Below are positions 46,351 through 56,494 of a DNA stretch of 64,000 nt, piece after piece; within the stretch, counting starts at the first letter, position 1, and the number at the start of each line of letters is the position of its first letter. Source of the stretch: an uncultured Ruminococcus sp. (GTDB lineage: Bacteria; Bacillota; Clostridia; Lachnospirales; Lachnospiraceae); the NCBI GenBank assembly GCA_900544395.1, contig UQVC01000010.1, positions 14,985-78,984 of the forward strand, written 5' to 3'. The translations under genes were made by a program, and so were the position numbers. Under the pieces are notes generated by a model, which was not told the DNA's origin, did no database searches, and worked only from the letters and a program-made list of their open reading frames with translations.

Positions 46351-47573
46351 TTTCCTGCTTCAATCAATTTGCGGATCATTGTTTCAATCTTTTCATAAGA
46401 TACCGGACGGTCAAACTGCTCCTGCGCAACTTTTCTTGCCTGGATCCCCATTCTGATTCTGCCTTCATGATCCTGATATAATTGTTCAACCGCATCTGCC
46501 AGTTCTTTTACATTCTCTGGTTCAATATTGATTCCAAATCCATCCCGCTCTACCTTGCTGCGAAATTCCGCACTCATACAAGTATTGATCATGGGCTTCC
46601 CTGCTGCCAGATAATCTCCAATCTTGGTGACAATACTCTGCGGCGCTTTGCGTACAAAAGAATTTACCAGAAGATCTGACTTCACCAGATATGCTGCCAT
46701 TTCTCCATAAGGGACATAACCGACAAATTCTACATTTGTAATCTGCTTTTCTTTGACCAGATGTTCCAGTTCTTCTTTTTCAGGACCGCCGCCCAAAATC
46801 TTAAATACAATTTCTGCTCTGTTTCTTTTTTGCAGTTTTTCCGCTGCAAGTATCATCGTTTTGATATCATAACTTGTTCCTATCGTTCCTGCATAAGATA
46901 CCCAGAATTCTCCGGGATTTTTTTTGATTTTTGATTCATTTTCACCGGCTTCCCGGTCAAATTGTGCAATGTCATTTCCTACATATACAGTTTCTTTTAA
47001 AACTTTCTGCGGCTGATTCAAAAAAGGTCTGTCCCTGTATTCATCGGAAGTTCCTATCACTCCCGATACAAGAGCATACACTTTTTCTGCATCTCTCTTG
47101 AGTGGATAAAACAAAAGATTGCTGACGACTGGAAGATCCAAAACCATGCGCATTGCTTCGGGCCAAAGATCATTCACATCTGCCACAAAAGGGATTCCTT
47201 TCTCTTTTGCATACTTTGCCGCAGAAAGAGCCACATCATTTGGTGGGATTTCTGCATAGATCAGATCATAATCCCCTTCCTTTTCCAACAACTTTTTCAG
47301 GTTTTTTGCCGCAATCCTGTGACTTCGCACTCTTCTGAGATCTACATTTTTCCGGTATCCCGGCTCATAAATAAATTTGATTCCAAAGGGATAACACTCT
47401 CTTTTGACAGCTTCGAGATTTCGCTGCTTCTTTTCCCAGTGCTGAAAGGTAGTTGTGATCAGATCTACTTCATATCCTTTTTGTGCAAGAAACTCACAAA
47501 GATATCGAAATCTTGTATATCCTTTTTCTCCCTCAAGTTTTACTCCCATTGTAATCACTGCTACTTTACTCAT
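46326..47573 (-). CDS. GT4 glycosyltransferase, WbuB-like
   Basis: 415-aa GT-B enzyme. MSKVAVITMGVKLEGEKGYTR and an acceptor domain with DLIYAEIPPNDVALSAAKYAKEKGIPFVADVNDLWPEAM match the WbuB/FnlA-linked group that often adds L-FucNAc or related sugars. Donor domain: WVSYAGTIGTSYDIKTMI and SIVTKIGDYLAAGKPMI. The start has a GAGGA site. The sugar is not certain. Confidence 0.88.
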   Translation of the reverse strand: MSKVAVITMGVKLEGEKGYTRFRYLCEFLAQKGYEVDLITTTFQHWEKKQRNLEAVKRECYPFGIKFIYEPGYRKNVDLRRVRSHRIAAKNLKKLLEKEGDYDLIYAEIPPNDVALSAAKYAKEKGIPFVADVNDLWPEAMRMVLDLPVVSNLLFYPLKRDAEKVYALVSGVIGTSDEYRDRPFLNQPQKVLKETVYVGNDIAQFDREAGENESKIKKNPGEFWVSYAGTIGTSYDIKTMILAAEKLQKRNRAEIVFKILGGGPEKEELEHLVKEKQITNVEFVGYVPYGEMAAYLVKSDLLVNSFVRKAPQSIVTKIGDYLAAGKPMINTCMSAEFRSKVERDGFGINIEPENVKELADAVEQLYQDHEGRIRMGIQARKVAQEQFDRPVSYEKIETMIRKLIEAGKCQRKQEK

Positions 47574-47594
47574 TTTTATTCCTCATCTGTACCA

Positions 47595-48290
47595 TTATCT
47601 TAAGACCGCTGCCACTGTCCTTACCATCAGTTTCAAATCTCTCCAGATTCCAAATTCCTGGATATATCTCAGGTTATATTTCATTTTTTGCGGCAAAATA
47701 TACTCTACATAAATTTCATCCGCACTTTTTCCCGTCTTGCACTGGTAAGTACTGATCAATTCATCCTCATCCTTAAACAAAATACTTGCACAGGAGGTAA
47801 TACCCGCTGGAAGCAGCAAGGTTGCCAGCATTTCTTCTGAATACTGCGCCACATATTTTTCTACCTCCGGCCTCGTTCCCACAAAACTCATTTCCCCGGT
47901 CAGAATATTAAATAACTGCGGCAGCTCATCCAAACGGCATTTTCTCAAAATCTTCCCCATTCTGGTCACACGTCTGTCTTCACTGACCGTTACCAATGGA
48001 CCCTCCTGATCTGCTCCTTTGACCATTGTTCTGAATTTGAAAATACGGTATACTTTTCCATATTGTGTCACCCGGTTCTGTCTGTAAAATACAGGCCCTT
48101 TTGTATCTAATTTAATCCCCAGTGCGATCAGCAGCATCACAGGGGATAAAAGAACGGTTAAAACAAATGCTCCTGCAAAATCCAAAATCCGTTTCCATAA
48201 AATCTGCGCTTTTTTATGTTCCAATAATTCATAATATGGATAAATGGCATTATTTTTCATCGAATCCGGCAGTTTTTCCCATGATATCAT
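47595..48290 (-). CDS. Initiating polyprenyl-phosphate sugar-1-phosphate transferase (PglC/RfbP type)
   Basis: 231-aa short form of the bacterial sugar transferase family. It has one membrane hairpin (KRILDFAGAFVLTVLLSPV), then QNRVTQYGKVYRIFKFRTM, LRKCRLDELPQLFNILTGEMSFVGTRPE with the DE catalytic pair, and a C-terminal extension typical of enzymes paired with DegT aminotransferases. It probably loads the first sugar of the repeat onto undecaprenyl phosphate. It overlaps the DegT gene by 4 nt, so a 4-amino sugar substrate is plausible. Confidence 0.93.
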   Translation of the reverse strand: MISWEKLPDSMKNNAIYPYYELLEHKKAQILWKRILDFAGAFVLTVLLSPVMLLIALGIKLDTKGPVFYRQNRVTQYGKVYRIFKFRTMVKGADQEGPLVTVSEDRRVTRMGKILRKCRLDELPQLFNILTGEMSFVGTRPEVEKYVAQYSEEMLATLLLPAGITSCASILFKDEDELISTYQCKTGKSADEIYVEYILPQKMKYNLRYIQEFGIWRDLKLMVRTVAAVLR

Positions 48291-49516
48291 GACTCACTTT
48301 TCCTCAATATCTCTGTAAATTTTTCAATCACGTACTCTACCTGCTCATCACTTAAACAAGTATGGAGCGGCAGTGTGACTTCATTTTCGAACATCTGATA
48401 TGCATTTGGATAATCTTCTATTTTAAATCCCATATTTTTATAAGCCGTCAGAAGCGGCAATGGTTTATAATGTACATTGGCCGTAATCCCATTCTCTGCA
48501 AGACGCAAAATTATCTCATTACACTCTTTTCTTGTCTTTCCGATCAGTCTTGTTAAATATAAGTGTCCATTTGAAACATGATCCTGACCGTAATGATCCA
48601 GCACTTGTACCGGAAAGGAAGCAAATGCTTTGTTATATGCTTCAATGATCTGCCTCCTGCGACTTAGGATTGCAGGATATCGCTTTAACTGTGACAGGCC
48701 GATTGCTGCCATAATATCTGTCATATTACATTTATAATATGGCGCGATGATATCGTATTCCCATGCCCCTGCTTTTGTCTTCTCAAATGCATCCTTGGAT
48801 TGTCCATGCAGCGAAAGCAACATAAATTCTTTATAAAGTTCCTCTCCCGTAATCCCGGATTGTTCTACTTTTTCTGACCACACAAGCGCTCCGCCTTCCG
48901 CTGTGGTCAGATTTTTTACTGCGTGAAACGAATAACATGTAAAATCAGCAATCTGTCCGCACATTTTTCCCTGATATGACGCACCAAATGCGTGGGCTGC
49001 ATCTGCCATGATCAAAATCCTGCCTAATTTTTTCTGCCGGCTGTTTTCCGGACAAAATAACATTCGCTTTTCTTCTGCAATTTGAAAAAGTTCCTCATAT
49101 TTACTGTATACGATTCCCGCAAGATCTACGCCGATAATCGCCTTCGTCCGCTCTGTAATTGCATTTCTTACCTGCTGCGGATCCATCTCATAGGAATTCG
49201 GCAGTGTATCCACCAGAACCGGTATTGCCCCTGTATGGCAGATTGCACTGCAGGTCGCAGTATAGGTGTAAGCAGTTGTGATCACTTCATCACCTTCACC
49301 GATTCCCATGACACGCAGTACCATTTCCATACATGCTGTTGCTGAATTCAAACATACTGCACGAACTGCTCCGACATAATCTGCAATTTGTCTTTCAAAC
49401 TCTTTCGTTCTCGGTCCGGTCGTGATCCAGCCGCTTCTAAGCGCTTCTGTCACTGCCTGAATTTCCGGTTCTTCTATATCCGGCGGCGAAAATGGTACAT
49501 TCATTCTTTTACTCAT
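48287..49516 (-). CDS. DegT/DnrJ/EryC1/StrS aminotransferase
   Basis: 409-aa PLP enzyme that makes 4-amino-4,6-dideoxy (or 3-amino) nucleotide sugars. Motifs: PFSPPDIEEPEIQAVTEALRSGWITTGP, NSATACMEMVLRVMG, and the PLP lysine in TCYSFHAVKNLTTAEGG. The matching 4,6-dehydratase and N-acetyltransferase are absent from the window, so substrate supply must come from elsewhere or from genes lost at the IS30 junction. Confidence 0.94.
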   Translation of the reverse strand: MSKRMNVPFSPPDIEEPEIQAVTEALRSGWITTGPRTKEFERQIADYVGAVRAVCLNSATACMEMVLRVMGIGEGDEVITTAYTYTATCSAICHTGAIPVLVDTLPNSYEMDPQQVRNAITERTKAIIGVDLAGIVYSKYEELFQIAEEKRMLFCPENSRQKKLGRILIMADAAHAFGASYQGKMCGQIADFTCYSFHAVKNLTTAEGGALVWSEKVEQSGITGEELYKEFMLLSLHGQSKDAFEKTKAGAWEYDIIAPYYKCNMTDIMAAIGLSQLKRYPAILSRRRQIIEAYNKAFASFPVQVLDHYGQDHVSNGHLYLTRLIGKTRKECNEIILRLAENGITANVHYKPLPLLTAYKNMGFKIEDYPNAYQMFENEVTLPLHTCLSDEQVEYVIEKFTEILRKSES

Positions 49517-49548
49517 AATTTCCCGCGCTTTCCTTTCTTTTCTTAACT

Positions 49549-51012
49549 TTACCGGGCAATTTCTGAATCAGAAAATGTCTGCCCCTCCTTTACTGCAGCA
49601 ATCGCACTCTGGATCGCTGCTACAGAATTTGGATCCGGCTGTGTTACATATAACGGGGTTCCCGGCATAGAAAAACATTCCTGCGTATCTCCTGTTCCCT
49701 CTGCAGACATCGACTTGATATTCCATGCCGCTCCTTCTGCAAGCTGATTCTTGATCAGTGTCTGAATCTGCTCCGTTGACATATTGGTATCCACATTTCC
49801 GCTCAGGCTGTTCAGTAAACCGTTTGCTCCGGTCAGGATTGCCGGTGAAATTGCTTTTTTGATCATGGCTGTAATCACCGCCTGCTGATTTCTTCCTCGT
49901 TGGAAGTCACCGCCATCCACATTTTGTCTTTCTCTTGCAAATGCCAGCGCCTGCTCGCCATTCAGATGATTTTCTCCCTGCACCACATTGAATACCAGTC
50001 CGCTGTCTTCACTTGTTGTAAATGCCTGTTCTGAAACAACATCTACACCTCCGAGTGCATCTACCATCTCTACCAGTGAGGTAAAATTCACTCTCGCATA
50101 AAAATCAATGCCTGTATTGTACAACTGTCCCAATGTCGCCATGGAAGCATCCACTCCGTAAATTCCTGCATGTGTCAACTTGTCTCTGATCTCGCCTGAA
50201 ATTCCCGGAATCTGTACATAATAATCCCTTGGTGTTGTAACTAAAAGAACCTGATGTGTATTTGGATTTACTGTTGCCAGGATATTCACATCACTTCTGC
50301 TGTTTGTTTCAATGGCTCCATACACATCGATCCCGCTGATGTAAACGGTAAATGTCTCATCCTTAACCTCAACTTGTGCCGCTTTATTTTCAACTTTGGA
50401 TGTTACTTCATAAGTATAAATCACTTTGAATGTTTCCTGCTCTTCTCCAAGCCCCTCTTCCAACATCTGACTATACGCATCATTGTAAACGATCGCCTGC
50501 ACTTCTCCTCTGTGCAGAGCTGCTGCCTGTTCTGCTACACTGCTGTACTCCATGGTCGCAATCGAAGCGCCCAGTTTTTCATTGATATCATTTACTGCCG
50601 CTTCCACATCCGAGCGCTGCATACTATATTGGACTCCAAACTGGTAAGCTGCTGCATCTTCCAGCTTTTCTGCAGGATCAGACTCTTTCACAGCCACAAC
50701 CATTTTGGTAACCTTTGTACTTCCGCCACTGATATCTTTGATCACATCTGTTGTCTTGAAAATATAATAAGATCCAAAAATCAAAACCATACTCAAGATA
50801 CAGCTGATCAGTTTCCCTGTAATTCCTTTCTTTTTAGAAAGAAGCTGTGTGGACACTAAAATGACAAACACAAGCAGCAGCACCAGTCCAATCATTCCGA
50901 TATATTTTGCCGGCAACATATTCATCATCCCAAGTGCAGCAAAAAATACAACGGAAGCAATCAGCTGTACTGCACATATACACAATCCTATTTTTTTGCT
51001 AATATTATTCAT
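49549..51012 (-). CDS. LytR-CpsA-Psr (LCP) family ligase
   Basis: 487-aa membrane protein that attaches polysaccharide from its lipid carrier to peptidoglycan. Three N-terminal helices (about 8-32, 38-58, 70-90) precede a solute-binding-like accessory domain (about 100-210) and the LCP domain with SRSDVNILATVNPNTHQVLLVTTPRDYYV, the RDYYV form of the catalytic arginine region, and AFARERQNVDGGDFQRGRNQQ. The layout is that of streptococcal CpsA. It shows the product is a wall-linked capsule. Confidence 0.94.
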   Translation of the reverse strand: MNNISKKIGLCICAVQLIASVVFFAALGMMNMLPAKYIGMIGLVLLLVFVILVSTQLLSKKKGITGKLISCILSMVLIFGSYYIFKTTDVIKDISGGSTKVTKMVVAVKESDPAEKLEDAAAYQFGVQYSMQRSDVEAAVNDINEKLGASIATMEYSSVAEQAAALHRGEVQAIVYNDAYSQMLEEGLGEEQETFKVIYTYEVTSKVENKAAQVEVKDETFTVYISGIDVYGAIETNSRSDVNILATVNPNTHQVLLVTTPRDYYVQIPGISGEIRDKLTHAGIYGVDASMATLGQLYNTGIDFYARVNFTSLVEMVDALGGVDVVSEQAFTTSEDSGLVFNVVQGENHLNGEQALAFARERQNVDGGDFQRGRNQQAVITAMIKKAISPAILTGANGLLNSLSGNVDTNMSTEQIQTLIKNQLAEGAAWNIKSMSAEGTGDTQECFSMPGTPLYVTQPDPNSVAAIQSAIAAVKEGQTFSDSEIAR

Positions 51013-51048
51013 TTTTCTGTCCTTTCACCTTATCACACTCTCTGTTCT

Positions 51049-54000
51049 TTAGTTCCAGATAAACTCTGTCTCCCAAACATCGACTCCGGAATCTTCAAAT
51101 ACTTGTTTTAATCGCTTTCTCAATTCTTCTCTCGTTACTCCCTTTTTCAGGATCATCTGCAAAAAACCACCGCCTCCTGCTCCTGAAATAAACCTTCCGT
51201 CGATCATGTCCTCGCAGGATGCAAAAATCTGATCGATACAGGTATTCGTAGACCCTGCATCCAGCATTTTAGATACTTCCCAATGCCTGTTTAAAAGTTC
51301 TGCAAAGGCATCTACATTCCCCTGTTCCAATTCAAACCGCATCAATACTGCCAGATGTTTCATTTCTTTGAGTGCCTCAATCGACTCTCGTCTTCCACCG
51401 ATATAATTGCCGACCACCTCGCGCAGCAGATTTCTTGCCAGTCTTCTCTGCCCTGTATAAACTAAGACAAATCGCTCCTGCAATTCTTGTCTGGTTGCTT
51501 CGTCAAGCTCCAGATATTCTACTTTTAATTTTTGATCTGCCCCCGGACGGGAAGTAATGTATTTTACCCCTGGAGTCAATCCTCCTACCTGATCCTGCCA
51601 GCCGCCTCCGGTACTCATAATCTGTTCCATATCCAGGACCAGTTCATAAATCTGACTTTCTGACCAGTGCTGCCCCAGAAACTCTCCGATTGCTCGCACA
51701 CATCCGCTGGAAAGAATACTGCTTGTCCCAAGTCCGGAACCTTTTGGTACATTGCAAACTTTCGTTGACAAATAGAATCCACTTCCAAGCTCTTTTAAAA
51801 TTTGGGATAAGTCTGCTTTTTCATGCAATGGGATCACTCCACATGCGATCAATGCTGCTTTGTGCAGCGCAAAGGAATCATATGGATTATGGCAGTCCTG
51901 AATTTCCTCTACCGTTTCTGCTTTCCCATATGCATGAAAATCTAAACTTGCAAATTCAATTCGATGCTCTGGAATTTTTTTAATTTCTACCTCGATTGGC
52001 TTTTCTCCTTTTAATACAATCGAAGCATTCAGGACAACTCCGCCATTTTCATTACAATATGGAGGTGTATCTGTCCATCCGCCGCCCCAGTTGACACGCA
52101 CCGGAAGTTTTACTTTTACTGCTTCTTTGGCAATCTGATATTTTTTATGGTATCCTGCCACATGATTCTGACACAGCACCTTCTGTATTTCTCCAAAACA
52201 TTTTTGTTCGATCAAATCATAGGAAACCCCTGAAAATGTAACGGAGCGATATTTCATAGAACGTGCAACTGCATAAAGTACTCGGATTTTTTCCGAAAAC
52301 TCCATTTCCTCTACCCGTTCCATTAAAATTTCATATTGCTTCTCGCTGATCTCGCCTTCCCCAAAAATTTTAAGAGCGGAAATATAATCCTCGCGTTTCT
52401 TCAATGCTTTTAAAAAGCGCTCAACCAGTACTCTGTTTTCCAATTCCTCTTTCCACTCTACAAATTGAGTCGTATCCCCTTTGGCAAAAGATTCGCACAG
52501 ACTGTATCGTTTTCTTTTCTGCCATTTATGCACTTCTTTTTTATCCGCTTTTTTACAGCTCATTTTCCACAAAAGCAACGCTTCTTCTGCTGCTTCCTGC
52601 TGTGTCAAATGTGCAGAATATAATTTCGCATTCCACAGAGAATGGTCTGTTGTTTCCCACAGATCTTCTGTTGATAGCTGATTGTCCTGCAAAAATGACT
52701 GTAACGTTCCACCCAGAAAGCTTCCATTCTCTTCCAGGGTCTTTTTCGGATTATCCAGCACTCCATAGGTACGTACGATATAAGCATTTTGCTCTCTCAG
52801 AAATACGCCATGCCATACCGTATCTTTAGGTACTGTAACATCCTTTACTATCATTTGTGATACGATTGCCCCACTCCTGATCACCGTATTCCCAGACAGC
52901 CAGCTTCCCTCAATATATGTACCTTCTTCCAGCTCCACGTCCGCTTCCACAAGACCATCGTGGATCGCACAGCCTTTCATTTCGATGTTGGTGAATACAT
53001 TTGCACTCCAATCCAGAAATTCATAATCCTGAATTTCTTCTGTCAATAATTTCAGTAACTCTCTTGTAGTCCCAAAGTGAATAAATTCTGCCGGAGAAAG
53101 GCAGATTAACTTCATCCGGAATTCACACAACGTTTCCCATATCTTTTTCCTGCATTGGCGCAGTTCCTCGCAAAACACACCTTCCGGCTGCTCCTTATAA
53201 TACTGTTCTAATGTGGAATCCGAAGCCAGCGGGTAGAGAAAATCTCCATAAAAACTGATCCGTGATTTCTCATTTACAAACAACCGATACTTTTCTTCAT
53301 TCACAATCCCATGATCCGAAATCAGAGAAAACAGGGCTGACACCAGTTTCGCATCACACAAAACCGCTCCTGTATCCAAATCTACATTTCCCTGCTCATT
53401 AACCGCTCCCAGATCGATCAGTGTCTGCGTGGACTGTTTGTGTAAAAACTTTTGCACATGATCCGTCCCATCATTTAAAAACACACCATGATCCTTCCCA
53501 ATTTCCAGCGGTGATTTCATAGAAATTGCAGCAGCGCCTGAAAACTGGGAATCAATCTGAAGCGGATTAAATAACAGCAGTACATCTCCTGACAGCACCA
53601 GCATTCCTTCTTTAAACCTGGAAGGCACCCCTGCCATTCCGATCAGAAATTCATCAAATAAAGTGGAGCCCCTTCCATCTGGCAGTTCTCTTGGAACCGG
53701 AGAAAACAATTTTCCACATATCGAATATTGAGGAACTCGTTTACTGTCTCCTCCGGAATGTATCACCAGAATCCGTTTTCCGTAAAAATTTCCACAAAAT
53801 CCTTCTTGTTCCGAAAGAGTTCTCAGTACGTGTAAGGTTGCTCCCCCTGACCCCACTCGCTTCCCCTGCGGATCCGGGATTACCAGGAATTTTGTGGTTT
53901 CCGGCAGTACTTTTTTCTCTCTTCTATATTCAATCTGTTTTTCAAATGATTTTCCCTGCTCTTCATTGGATGCAGTTAAGATAATATAATCCCATTTTGG

Positions 54001-54108
54001 AAAACTTGCTTTTAGAAGACTCCTTTGATAATCCTCCCATGCATCCAGATAACTTTGCCTTAAAAATAGATTTTTCAATCTTCTATATTTATTCAGCTGA
54101 TTTTTCAT
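51049..54108 (-). CDS. fkp: Bifunctional L-fucokinase / L-fucose-1-phosphate guanylyltransferase
   Basis: 1019-aa fusion that salvages free L-fucose to GDP-L-fucose. The N-terminal half is the fucose pyrophosphorylase domain (LTASNEEQGKSFEKQIEYRREK, LVIPDPQGKRVGSGGATLH, VIHSGGDSKRVPQYS), followed by a left-handed helix region (VLEEGTYIEGSWLSGNTVI). The C-terminal part (about 680-1019) is a GHMP kinase: VRVNWGGGWTDTPPYCNENGG, NVPKGSGLGTSSILSSG, TGGGWQDQVGGLTPGVK and ISGAGGGGFLQMIL. Order and length agree with Bacteroides Fkp (about 950 aa). In this operon it points to fucose from the host or diet being put into the surface polymer. Confidence 0.92.
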   Translation of the reverse strand: MKNQLNKYRRLKNLFLRQSYLDAWEDYQRSLLKASFPKWDYIILTASNEEQGKSFEKQIEYRREKKVLPETTKFLVIPDPQGKRVGSGGATLHVLRTLSEQEGFCGNFYGKRILVIHSGGDSKRVPQYSICGKLFSPVPRELPDGRGSTLFDEFLIGMAGVPSRFKEGMLVLSGDVLLLFNPLQIDSQFSGAAAISMKSPLEIGKDHGVFLNDGTDHVQKFLHKQSTQTLIDLGAVNEQGNVDLDTGAVLCDAKLVSALFSLISDHGIVNEEKYRLFVNEKSRISFYGDFLYPLASDSTLEQYYKEQPEGVFCEELRQCRKKIWETLCEFRMKLICLSPAEFIHFGTTRELLKLLTEEIQDYEFLDWSANVFTNIEMKGCAIHDGLVEADVELEEGTYIEGSWLSGNTVIRSGAIVSQMIVKDVTVPKDTVWHGVFLREQNAYIVRTYGVLDNPKKTLEENGSFLGGTLQSFLQDNQLSTEDLWETTDHSLWNAKLYSAHLTQQEAAEEALLLWKMSCKKADKKEVHKWQKRKRYSLCESFAKGDTTQFVEWKEELENRVLVERFLKALKKREDYISALKIFGEGEISEKQYEILMERVEEMEFSEKIRVLYAVARSMKYRSVTFSGVSYDLIEQKCFGEIQKVLCQNHVAGYHKKYQIAKEAVKVKLPVRVNWGGGWTDTPPYCNENGGVVLNASIVLKGEKPIEVEIKKIPEHRIEFASLDFHAYGKAETVEEIQDCHNPYDSFALHKAALIACGVIPLHEKADLSQILKELGSGFYLSTKVCNVPKGSGLGTSSILSSGCVRAIGEFLGQHWSESQIYELVLDMEQIMSTGGGWQDQVGGLTPGVKYITSRPGADQKLKVEYLELDEATRQELQERFVLVYTGQRRLARNLLREVVGNYIGGRRESIEALKEMKHLAVLMRFELEQGNVDAFAELLNRHWEVSKMLDAGSTNTCIDQIFASCEDMIDGRFISGAGGGGFLQMILKKGVTREELRKRLKQVFEDSGVDVWETEFIWN

Positions 54109-55140
54109 TTATTTTGCTCCTTTTCCACCGAACACACCAAATACTGTCTTTACTAAAATTTTCAAATCCAATCCCAGTGACCAGTTATCAATATATTTCA
54201 GGTCAAGTGCCAAAACTTCTTCAAAATCTGTAATATCACTTCTTCCTGTTGCCTGCCACATTCCTGTGATCCCCGGACGAATACTCAATCTTCTTTTATA
54301 AAATGTTTCATATTGTTCAAATTCATCCAAAGTTGGCGGTCTTGTCCCGATCAGACTCATATCGCCTTTTAGTACATTCCAAAACTGCGGAAGCTCATCA
54401 ATGCTTGTCTTTCGGATAAATCTCCCCACCTTTGTAATACGTGGATCATTTTCCATCTTAAACATCAGCCCTGTCATTTCATTTTGTGCCATCAATTCTT
54501 TTTTTCTCTCTTCTGCATCTTTATACATGGAGCGGAATTTATACATTTTAAACTTTCTTCCATTCAGCCCCACTCGGATCTGTGAAAAGAAAAGTGGACC
54601 CGGTGATTCCATGAGCAGGATGGGCGCCAGAAAAACGGTTACCGCTCCTGTAATGATCAGTCCCACAACCGCGCCTGCAATATCCATTGTCCGCTTGATC
54701 AATCTCATCTTTAAACCGGAAACGCTTTCCTTAAAGGTAATTACATAATAATCTCCCAGCATTCTCAATTCCTTGGATCTGCATTTTAAATTCACATCAT
54801 AAATCTGCACATTTAGATTCACGGCGATTCCCATTGCTTCATATTGTTCAATTGCTTTGGCAACATGCAAACCTTCCGAATATGGAATATGAATAAAAAT
54901 CTCATCTACTACTCTTTGCGTCACACAATCATACATATTGCCGTAATTTCCAAGTATCGGAATTCCACAATACTCTTTTCCAATCTCCGTATCCGGCGCA
55001 TCCAGAAGAATTACCCCCTTCAGCAGATAATTCCACATCTTCTCTGTACTTAAACGCTTCTTGATCTCCTCCACATTTTCTGTCATCGTCAAAATCACTA
55101 ACCGTTTTGTATTGATACTTTTTTTCGCATGGGGATTCAA
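54109..55140 (-). pseudogene. 5'-truncated exopolysaccharide polyprenyl glycosylphosphotransferase
   Basis: 343 codons remain. The reading frame holds the middle domain (RLVILTMTENVEEIKKRL ... YYVITFKESVSG) and the complete C-terminal sugar transferase domain (LIKRTMDIAGAVVGLI, KFKMYKFRSMYKDAEERK, RKTSIDELPQFWNVLKGDMSLIGTRPPT). Full-length relatives have about 120 further N-terminal residues with four membrane helices; these are missing. The frame opens at a TTG (55140) without a ribosome site, and an in-frame TAA lies two codons upstream. IS30 lies just beyond. The catalytic domain might still be made, since short members of the family work without the N-terminal helices. Confidence 0.8.
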
Positions 55141-55238
55141 AATTTAACTTGAACTAATTTTAGCTAATTAGAAATGTGCACAAAACCCTTGAAAACACTG
55201 GCTTTGTATTAGATTTGCTTTTCTTCTTTACATCTAAT

Positions 55239-55267
55239 ATTATACCATAAAAATAGCAAAAAGTGTA
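55239..55267 (-). promoter_or_regulatory. Possible promoter reading into the polysaccharide operon
   Basis: On the minus strand an extended -10, TGG-TATAAT (TATAAT at 55239-55244), lies downstream of the IS30 transposase stop. The -35 at the 17-bp position (TACACT, 55262-55267) is weak. It is about 100 bp from the truncated sugar transferase start. Whether it belongs to the IS or to old flanking DNA is unclear. Confidence 0.4.
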
Positions 55268-55332
55268 GTTATTTTTACCCGTTTTTATTGTTTTTTCTCT
55301 TTTTGTTAGACTTTCACAAATCCTAAGCTTCT

Positions 55333-56379
55333 TTACACACACTCTATCTTTCTACTTTTCAATATCCTTTCTACTTCTTCCTCATACCGTTGATCTGCTG
55401 TTTTCCATCCAATCGATTTTCGGTACATAGTATTGATCCAGTTCTCAATCCATTGAATTCTCTTTTTACTTTGTGCCTTTATTTCTGTGCCTTTCTGAAT
55501 AAATCTTCGAATGATTCTATTGGTATTCTCATTCAACCCTCTTTCCCAGGAACTATATGGATGTGCATAGAATACAGAAACCCCTGCACGCTTTCCCCAT
55601 CGATGCAATTTTGCAAATTCAGAACCATTGTCTGTTGTAATACTTTTAAAGATCAAGCTGAAATTGGGGACTTCTCTTTTTAGCTGATTCAGCACTTTAT
55701 GTACACTGTTTACATTTTTCTTTGGCATTTTACGAATGATTTCTTTCCGAGTCATCCGTTCTGTCAGGGTAAGAAGCACTTTATCGTTTGTCTTTTTTCC
55801 AATGACACAATCAATTTCCCAATGTCCAAACTCCGTTTTTTCATTGATGATCTCTGGACGCTTCTCTATGCTTTTCCCTGTTAAACGTTTATGTTTTCTA
55901 CAGTAGGTTTTTCTCTTTTGTTTACGTTTCACTTTTTCTGGTAGGTCGATATTTTTTACTTCGATTTCTCCATTCTCTGCATAACTGTATAAAGTATCTA
56001 CACTTACCACTTCTTCCTGTTTAAATGCACCTGTTTCCAATGCCTCTGCTCTAGCTGCAGCAAAAGAGCGTTTCCCTTTTTTCACTTTTTCTTCTACATA
56101 GTGTAAGAATGCTGCGCAAGAATTGAGTTTTTTCTTGCGTCCACATCCCTTCCTGTGTTTTTTATATACGATATCCCCGGTATCCGGGAAATAGATTTCC
56201 AATTCTTGATATCCTACAACCTGTTTTACTGTTCCTCTTTTCAACTCGTTTCTGATTGTATTACTTGCCCTCTTTAATTTCTTTGCAATTTTATAAGGAG
56301 ACCAACCTTCCTTATCCAGAATTGCTATTTGTCTTCTTTCCTCTATATTTAAGTGTGATCCTTTTTTTCTTGTTTCCAT
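55333..56379 (-). CDS. IS30-family transposase
   Basis: 348 aa from ATG 56379 (METRKKGSHLNIEERRQI, AGAGG site 6 nt upstream). N-terminal HTH: IEERRQIAILDKEGWSPYKIAKKLKR. DDE catalytic core: D in GHWEIDCVIGKK, D in SITTDNGSEFAKL, E in SWERGLNENTNRIIRRF, which is the IS30 spacing and motif. The frame is intact, so the element may be active. The ORF is open further upstream to 56442, over a hairpin. Element ends could not be fixed. Confidence 0.95.
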   Translation of the reverse strand: METRKKGSHLNIEERRQIAILDKEGWSPYKIAKKLKRASNTIRNELKRGTVKQVVGYQELEIYFPDTGDIVYKKHRKGCGRKKKLNSCAAFLHYVEEKVKKGKRSFAAARAEALETGAFKQEEVVSVDTLYSYAENGEIEVKNIDLPEKVKRKQKRKTYCRKHKRLTGKSIEKRPEIINEKTEFGHWEIDCVIGKKTNDKVLLTLTERMTRKEIIRKMPKKNVNSVHKVLNQLKREVPNFSLIFKSITTDNGSEFAKLHRWGKRAGVSVFYAHPYSSWERGLNENTNRIIRRFIQKGTEIKAQSKKRIQWIENWINTMYRKSIGWKTADQRYEEEVERILKSRKIECV

Positions 56380-56444
56380 TTTTTCCTCTTTACTATACAG
56401 CTTGATCAGAAAAACCTTGACTTTTTTCACCATATCTGCCATAG

Positions 56445-56467
56445 TAAAGATGTTTCCGACATCTTTA
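56445..56467. repeat. Perfect hairpin upstream of the transposase
   Basis: TAAAGATGT (56445-56453), loop TTCCG, ACATCTTTA (56459-56467). It lies 66 nt upstream of the transposase ATG and would be in the leader of any incoming minus-strand transcript. The loop and closing base repeat those of the hairpin at 56495-56522. Confidence 0.7.
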
Positions 56468-56494
56468 TTTATTATATGATGAATAAAGAAGATT

